Positions 46,706 through 51,635 of a DNA stretch of 51,635 bases are shown here, in pieces. The notes beneath the pieces were generated by a model that saw only the letters and a program-made list of their open reading frames with translations, was not told the origin of the DNA and made no database searches. Both the position numbers and the translations under genes were made by a program. Position 1 is the first letter of the stretch. Every line of letters begins with the position of its first letter. The DNA lies in NCBI GenBank assembly GCA_003225495.1, contig QIAJ01000235.1, positions 1 to 51,635 on the forward strand, given 5' to 3'. Source of the DNA: Acidobacteriota bacterium. GTDB lineage: Bacteria; Acidobacteriota; Terriglobia; Terriglobales; Acidobacteriaceae.

Positions 46706-48487
46706 TCAAAGGTGTTTTGACTTTTTCCGCACCGTCTTAGAGCCATTGACCTCTTGAACTTCAAATACAGGGTTCTTGTAGTCATCAGGCAGGTAGCTCG
46801 CCGGAATCGTGGTGAGATTGCCATCCCGCAAGGATGTGTAGTGCGGTGAGTTGATCTCTACGCCCGCCTCGTTGAACTTATCCTGGATGTTTTGGTGCAG
46901 AACCGAATACGCGTCGAGCATATTGCGCGGCTTGTCGGTATAGACATTCAGTTCGTAAGCGACATAAAAGTCATTGAGCGCCGTTTGCAGCACGAAGGGT
47001 GGGGGGGCGTGCAGAACATCCTCGGTCGCCAGAGCCGCCGAGATGAGCAGTTCGTGAACCTGCCGCCAGGGCGCCGTGTAGCCAATAGTCACCGTGGTAT
47101 GGAATATCAATCCTTCGTTTTTCGCCTCCGCACTGTAATTCACTACGACGCCGCCCAGAACGGTACCGTTTGGAATCGTCACTATCTCATTCTTCTGGGT
47201 GCGGATGCGCGTGACAAGGAGGGTCTTCTCAACCACCTCTCCTACGTCACTCCCAATCCTGACGAAATCTCCGACTTGAAAGGCCCGCATATAAGTAAGG
47301 ATGGTTCCCGCCACGCCGTGCGCCATCGCTGAACTAGAACCAAGCGAGAGCAAGACGCCGAGGAACACGGAAATGCCCTTAAACGCAGGACTCTCCGAAC
47401 CCGGAAGGTAGGGGAAAGCAACGACGGCAGCGGCAGCTATGATCAACACTCGCATCAACTTAGCGGTGGGTTCTGCCCAGTCTGGGTAAAATCCGCGGAT
47501 CGCGACCCGCTGGTCCCTGATTTCTCCAAAAATGTGTTCATTTAGCTTGATGAGGTAGGAGGTGACCAGACAGATCAACACAACCAGTATTAGATTCGGG
47601 ATGTAGTTGATAACCACTTTTCCGAAGGCCGCCAGCTGGGAGAAGAGCCAGTTCGTGATCTGATAGGAGGTGTACTTTGTGGTTGGAAAGAAACGCAGCA
47701 CCAGCGTGCCGTACGCTTGTACAAGAGCTAGAACTACGAGCCAGAAAGCCGCGCGACTGAGTGCGGGCAATGGCCGGCCGAGGTAGCGTATCAGTCGAAC
47801 CCTAAAGGACTGGGTCTGAACTTCCGTCTCGAACCGAGCGAGCCATTTTTCAACCCTCGAGCGCGCACGATGCCGGATCAAGAACAAGAGAGCGAGGAAA
47901 GCTGCAACTGCTGTCGTGGCGAGAAGCGCATTGAGGATTCCCCAGAGAATCTTGCGCCAAGTATGGTCCTCCCGGTATTGCTTTACAACCTGGCGGACGA
48001 TTTCTGTATACTCGGCAGCGAGCTCTGGTCGCGTTCGTTCTGCGGCTTTGGCATCGCCCGCCGTTATGCCCATGATGCGATCGGTGCCGGCCATGACTTC
48101 TGTCCAGGCGCCACGGTCTTCCCCATGTATCGCGTCGAGCGCCGTGTCCCTTCTTTTACCTAGTGCGATGATGCGTTGCTGTATCCCTTCAGCACGTTCT
48201 TGGACAGTAAATCCACCAATTGGCGCATAGATGACCAGGACCGGCCTGCCGTCTATTGAAACCGGCACCCCAGCGTTCTCAATGGCGACCGACTCAGACC
48301 CCTCCATGGGATCACGCGCATTTTCGCGCTGGGCCTGTGCAAGTGCCATCGAACCGACAATGACTATCAGGCTGCATGTGGCGATGACTCGCGGCAAGGC
48401 TGATAACCATCGATCGGACGGTCCCCGGAGGATTCTTGCGGACCAGTACTGATGAGCTGAGCCGAGCCCCTTTGTGGAAGTCTTCAT
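46706..48487 (-). CDS. MscS-family mechanosensitive channel, long form
   Basis: 593 aa. It has a signal/membrane N-terminus (VIATCSLIVIVGSMALAQAQ), a periplasmic domain (about 55-170), and several membrane helices. The MscS pore segment is FLGVLLSLGSSSAMAHGVAG. A beta domain (DFVRIGSDVGEVVEKTLLVT, TIPNGTVLGGVVVNYS) and a C-terminal alpha/beta domain with INSPHYTSLRDG follow. It is convergent with atpC and transcribed in the same direction as the NarL-type regulator upstream. Confidence 0.92.
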   Translation of the reverse strand: MKTSTKGLGSAHQYWSARILRGPSDRWLSALPRVIATCSLIVIVGSMALAQAQRENARDPMEGSESVAIENAGVPVSIDGRPVLVIYAPIGGFTVQERAEGIQQRIIALGKRRDTALDAIHGEDRGAWTEVMAGTDRIMGITAGDAKAAERTRPELAAEYTEIVRQVVKQYREDHTWRKILWGILNALLATTAVAAFLALLFLIRHRARSRVEKWLARFETEVQTQSFRVRLIRYLGRPLPALSRAAFWLVVLALVQAYGTLVLRFFPTTKYTSYQITNWLFSQLAAFGKVVINYIPNLILVVLICLVTSYLIKLNEHIFGEIRDQRVAIRGFYPDWAEPTAKLMRVLIIAAAAVVAFPYLPGSESPAFKGISVFLGVLLSLGSSSAMAHGVAGTILTYMRAFQVGDFVRIGSDVGEVVEKTLLVTRIRTQKNEIVTIPNGTVLGGVVVNYSAEAKNEGLIFHTTVTIGYTAPWRQVHELLISAALATEDVLHAPPPFVLQTALNDFYVAYELNVYTDKPRNMLDAYSVLHQNIQDKFNEAGVEINSPHYTSLRDGNLTTIPASYLPDDYKNPVFEVQEVNGSKTVRKKSKHL

Positions 48488-48654
48488 GGCGTATCGCGCG
48501 TATCACGTGCAGCTTATAGTGCACCCTTGGTCCACCGGCACTGTTAGTTCTGCTAGTTTGAGAACAACACTCGAAGGTCTATCGCCCGCGTCAACGGGCC
48601 TCGAAACGCGGAGTGCGTCTTACCGCTTATGATTAAGGTTTGGAGCAACAAAGG

Positions 48655-49299
48655 TTAGCCAATCAAATGATGCTTGAGGGCATACTGAATCAATTCCGAA
48701 TTGGTTTTCAAACCGAGGGTCTCCATGATCCTGTATTTGTGAAAGGCGACAGTACCCGGTTTCACATCCAGGATGGCTGCCACTTCCTTCATCGACTTGC
48801 CTTCCGCAAGCAACTGCAGAATCTCGCCTTGCCGCCGAGTGATTCTCTTCTCTGCAATGTAGTGATGACGGCTTCTCAAGAGGTAGTCCACCGTCTCTTT
48901 GGTAATAAGTGGAGAGAGGTAGGACTCCGACTTCAGAGCGCGTCGAATCGCTGTAACTAATTCCGCCGCGGCCGAAGTCTTTACAACGTAGCCCGATGCG
49001 CCGCGCCGAAAGGCTTCCGCCGCCACCTCCGGCGACATGTTGACGGTCAAATAAACCAATTTCGTCCTTGGCAGCATGTGTTTAATCTGATCGCCTGCAT
49101 CCAGCCCATTCAGCTGTGGCATAGCAATGTCAAGGATCACAACCTCGGGTTTCATCTCGCCTGCCATCCGAAGCAGGGCCCGTCCGTTATCGACGATGCC
49201 TACGACCTCGAATTCGGGCTCAAGAAGGTTTTTGCAGGCCTCGGCTAGGAGTGTGTGGTCGTCGGCAATCAGCAGTCGAGCTCTGTGACGCTGTTCCAT
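48655..49299 (-). CDS. NarL/FixJ-family response regulator
   Basis: 214 aa. The receiver has LLIADDHTLLAEAC, VVILDIAMPQLNG (phospho-Asp), YLTVNMS and GYVVKTSAAAEL. A LuxR-type helix-turn-helix follows (ITRRQGEILQLLAEGKSMKE, VAAILDVKPGTVAFHKYRIM). It activates or represses promoters when phosphorylated by a NarX-like kinase. It is divergent from the OmpA-like gene, with a palindromic site in the gap. Confidence 0.93.
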   Translation of the reverse strand: MEQRHRARLLIADDHTLLAEACKNLLEPEFEVVGIVDNGRALLRMAGEMKPEVVILDIAMPQLNGLDAGDQIKHMLPRTKLVYLTVNMSPEVAAEAFRRGASGYVVKTSAAAELVTAIRRALKSESYLSPLITKETVDYLLRSRHHYIAEKRITRRQGEILQLLAEGKSMKEVAAILDVKPGTVAFHKYRIMETLGLKTNSELIQYALKHHLIG

Positions 49300-49693
49300 C
49301 TCGATTCCTGCCTACAGTCGAATGGCTGCCGATCGCATTCAAGTCCTCAGCAGCATGCGTATAGCGCGTTAACAGTAACTTGCGCGGAGCCGTTCATTTA
49401 ACTGTCAGTTATGTCAGCAATGATCCGCCAACAACATCATTTGAAGATCACCAGAGATAGCATGTCGCTCCACAACTTGCGATTGGTTCTTCCACTGAGC
49501 GTTTTGCCAGTTGGCGTCGTGGACCGAGACCTCTAGCATTTTCCTAGTTTATTTTCATGCCGCGACTCACCGCAGGTGGCGCTGCCGCCGCCTTATCGCC
49601 CCTCCAAGAGTCGAGGGTCGCAAGCGCCTAAAGATTGGCGGCTGGGCACTCCCGACGGGAGTTCTGAATGCAAATCAAGAGGAGGCAAAGATT
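49300..49693. other. Divergent intergenic region
   Basis: Holds the promoters of the NarL-type regulator (minus) and the OmpA-like gene (plus), and the third palindrome. No coding frame convinces. Confidence 0.5.
49402..49417. promoter_or_regulatory. Palindromic operator-like site, copy 3 (imperfect)
   Basis: CTGTCAGTTATGTCAG. The left half is identical to the other two copies; the right half reads TGTCAG instead of TGACAG. It lies 102 bp from the regulator start and 276 bp from the OmpA-like start. Confidence 0.45.
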
Positions 49694-50599
49694 ATGACCC
49701 ATTTCAATCTCTCCAGAATCGCCTACGTTGCAGCCGTGTCACTGATCGGCCTGGCATTGCTAAGCCCAATGGTTACTGCTCAGTCGACAACTGTCGAGGG
49801 CCTTATCAAGGCACGAAATGGCGAAACGATGGTAGTGGAGACTTCGGAGTCTCCGAAACTTGTCGTCCTGCTGACCGATCACACTGAAGTGGGACAGGTA
49901 CAAGGCATGTTGAAGGCCCGAAGGAAGTCGATGTCTATGGCTGCGCTCATCCCGGGACTTGCCGTCAAAGTGGAAGGTACGTATGACAATGAAAACCAAC
50001 TTGTAGCGAAGTCGGTGTCCTTCAAAGGCAATGATTTGGAACGTGCTAAATCCATCCAGGCTGGCATGCACGAAACGAAGGAGCAGGCTCAGCAAAACAG
50101 AGCGGAGTTGGAAAAACACAACGCTGAACTGAAGGCACAGAACGAAGCCCTGCAACAGCACCAGCAACAGATTTCAGAGAACAAAGCGGGGATCGACGCT
50201 GCCGTCGCGCGCTTCGGGCAGCTGGACGATTACTACATCTTTGATGAGCTAACCGTTTATTTCGGGAACGGCAAAGTCAAAGTTGATCCCAAGTATACGT
50301 CCCAACTTCTGGCCCTGGCTGGGAAAGGCAAGGCTATCAACGGCTACATGATCGAAGTGAAAGGCTACGCCTCGTCCGTTGGCAGCGTGGAACTGAACCA
50401 AAAGCTCAGCGAGGACCGCGCCGATAATGTAACCAAGATCCTGCTTCAGCAGGCCAACGTTCCCCTTACCCGAATGCTGGCACCAGGCGCAATGGGGGAG
50501 AGCCACCAGGTCGGCAAAGACAAGACGGCCGAAGGACAAGAGGAGAATCGTCGCGTAGTAGTGCGTGTTTTGCAGAACAAGGCCATCGCTGGCATATAG
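49694..50599 (+). CDS. OmpA-family protein with coiled coil
   Basis: 301 aa. It has a signal peptide (IAYVAAVSLIGLALLSPMVT, then AQS), a beta-rich N-terminal domain resembling DUF5666 (TVEGLIKARNGETMVVETS to LVAKSVSFKGND), and a coiled coil at about 125-165 (AELEKHNAELKAQNEALQQH). A C-terminal OmpA peptidoglycan-binding domain follows (VKGYASSVGSVELNQKLSED, RADNVTKILLQ). AGGAGG lies 8 nt before the ATG. It probably links the envelope to peptidoglycan. Confidence 0.92.
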   Translation: MTHFNLSRIAYVAAVSLIGLALLSPMVTAQSTTVEGLIKARNGETMVVETSESPKLVVLLTDHTEVGQVQGMLKARRKSMSMAALIPGLAVKVEGTYDNENQLVAKSVSFKGNDLERAKSIQAGMHETKEQAQQNRAELEKHNAELKAQNEALQQHQQQISENKAGIDAAVARFGQLDDYYIFDELTVYFGNGKVKVDPKYTSQLLALAGKGKAINGYMIEVKGYASSVGSVELNQKLSEDRADNVTKILLQQANVPLTRMLAPGAMGESHQVGKDKTAEGQEENRRVVVRVLQNKAIAGI

Positions 50600-50931
50600 A
50601 GCCTTTGCGTGCGAGCCGGGCATTCTAGGTCCGAGCAATCGCAGAACCTAATTTGCGATTCGCTTGCTCTTCAACCCCGTAGCGTACTCATTGGAGTTTT
50701 GTGCAACCGACGTAAGAGGACTTATTTCATGCGCCACACGACTATTGGTTTCGCCATAGAGAACTGTCACTCTTGCTAGTTCTCGGTTCGCTCACCGTAT
50801 CGTACCTTCACAAATGATTAGGGATTGCCTTTCCCGAGCAGCATGCGTCCGTTTCGCAGATAGAGAAGTGATCTTCCTAATGATAGTCGGTAAGGGTCGC
50901 AAGCCACAAAGTCTAGATTGGAGAAATACAA
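50600..50931. other. Intergenic with an inverted repeat
   Basis: GAGAACT (50759-50765) and AGTTCTC (50778-50784) form a 7-bp hairpin with a 12-nt loop, possibly a terminator or operator. No gene seen. Confidence 0.4.
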
Positions 50932-51588
50932 ATGTGGACCACCAATAAAGCAATCCTTGAAGGGGCCAGCATTCTTCTCCTGACGTTGGCAGCGGCAGCG
51001 CAGGAGTTTCCACGAGCCGAGGTCGCAATCGATTATTCGTTCGCTCGCTATTCTCCGAGCGCTGCGTACACAAAGGGCCACAGTTTGAACGGCGGCGGAG
51101 GCTCCTTCGTGTATAACCTCAATTCGTATTTGGGACTAAAGATGGACCTGCAAGGCTATGGGAGCAACACCACGAACTTCGTTATTCCTCCGAATAACAA
51201 TTTCCCGGGGGGTGCATCCGGCAGAGTCCAAGGCAATCTGTTTACCTATCTGTTTGGTCCCGAAATCAAGGTTAGGGCTCATAACTTCCAGCCGTTCGGG
51301 CACATCCTGTTTGGGGCGGCGCATTCCAACGTCTACGGCAATGCGTTCAAACAAATCTGCCAACCAGTAGTAGACGCCTGCAATCTCACGAAGGCTCCCA
51401 CCGGCGATGCGTTCGCTATGGCGTTTGGTGGTGGCGTCGACATCCCGCTTAACAAGCACATTTCCATCCGGCCAGGGGAATTCGACTACCTGCTGACTCG
51501 GTTCAACAATGCATTCACCAACGGCAACCAAAACAACCTTCGTTATTCCGCCGGCGTCAACTTCAGCTTTGGAGGTGGCAGCCACTAG
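50932..51588 (+). CDS. Outer-membrane beta-barrel protein
   Basis: 218 aa with a signal peptide (ILEGASILLLTLAAAAQE) and GGAG 8 nt upstream. Alternating amphipathic strands (AEVAIDYSFARYSP, GGGGSFVYNLNSYLGLKMDL, FTYLFGPEIKV, FGHILFGAAHS, FAMAFGGGVDIPLNKHISIR) and a final strand YSAGVNFSFGGG fit the 8-stranded OmpA/OmpX-like porin fold common in Acidobacteriota. Role unknown. Confidence 0.88.
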   Translation: MWTTNKAILEGASILLLTLAAAAQEFPRAEVAIDYSFARYSPSAAYTKGHSLNGGGGSFVYNLNSYLGLKMDLQGYGSNTTNFVIPPNNNFPGGASGRVQGNLFTYLFGPEIKVRAHNFQPFGHILFGAAHSNVYGNAFKQICQPVVDACNLTKAPTGDAFAMAFGGGVDIPLNKHISIRPGEFDYLLTRFNNAFTNGNQNNLRYSAGVNFSFGGGSH

Positions 51589-51635
51589 ATATGCAACGGC
51601 GCGGGAACTTTAGGCCACGTTTTCGATATCTCTGG

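Overview
The window looks like a chromosomal segment of an Acidobacteriota (Terriglobia-type) bacterium. The evidence is an Oar-like TonB-dependent receptor with an N-terminal carboxypeptidase-regulatory domain, several Tat-exported sugar isomerase and Gfo/Idh enzymes, many PAS and response-regulator genes, and a mid-to-high GC content. The assignment rests on gene content and is inference. No rRNA or complete tRNA gene is present.

Layout. 1-6.8 kb: a P-II signalling gene converges on a tightly overlapped minus-strand histidine operon, hisI-G-D-C-B-H-F-A. The operon is preceded by a His-rich leader peptide and a Rho-independent terminator, a classic attenuator. Its last gene, hisA, is broken by a frameshifting deletion. 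7.1-8.6 kb: a graveyard of integrated elements, with a tyrosine-recombinase remnant, a large serine recombinase remnant, and two 3'-half tRNA scars (fMet-like and Glu). 9.4-16.8 kb: a minus-strand uronate/aldonate catabolic operon: uxaC, an ExuT-like MFS transporter, a LarA-type nickel hydroxyacid racemase/epimerase homologue, a tiny ORF, two Tat TIM-barrel isomerases and a Tat Gfo/Idh oxidoreductase. 16.9-17.7 kb: debris and small ORFs.

17.7-23.4 kb: the most novel-looking unit. A PAS-LuxR regulator is followed by an 80-aa peptide gene, a terminator hairpin, a membrane protein combining a PqqD/RRE-like domain, an M50 site-2 protease and a LolA-like domain, and a secreted protein with seven carboxypeptidase-regulatory repeats. 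It resembles a peptide maturation/export (RiPP-like) cassette. 23.4-25.8 kb: small hypothetical ORFs, a PD-(D/E)XK-like protein and a degenerate receiver. 26-27.7 kb: a class D-like sortase with its LPXTG substrate, unusual in a diderm.

27.9-35.9 kb: a large hybrid sensor kinase (frameshifted near its N-terminus), a divergent TonB receptor and a receiver-only regulator. 36.4-39.8 kb: PPK2, an MscS channel and a DUF4136 protein. 39.9-46.6 kb: a complete F-type ATP synthase operon in the order a-c-b-delta-alpha-gamma-beta-epsilon, with a short delta subunit. 46.7-51.6 kb: a second MscS channel, a NarL-type regulator, an OmpA-like protein and an outer-membrane beta-barrel. A near-identical 16-bp palindrome (CTGTCAGTARTGACAG) recurs in three intergenic regions, next to the sortase, DUF4136 and OmpA genes, and may mark a regulon.
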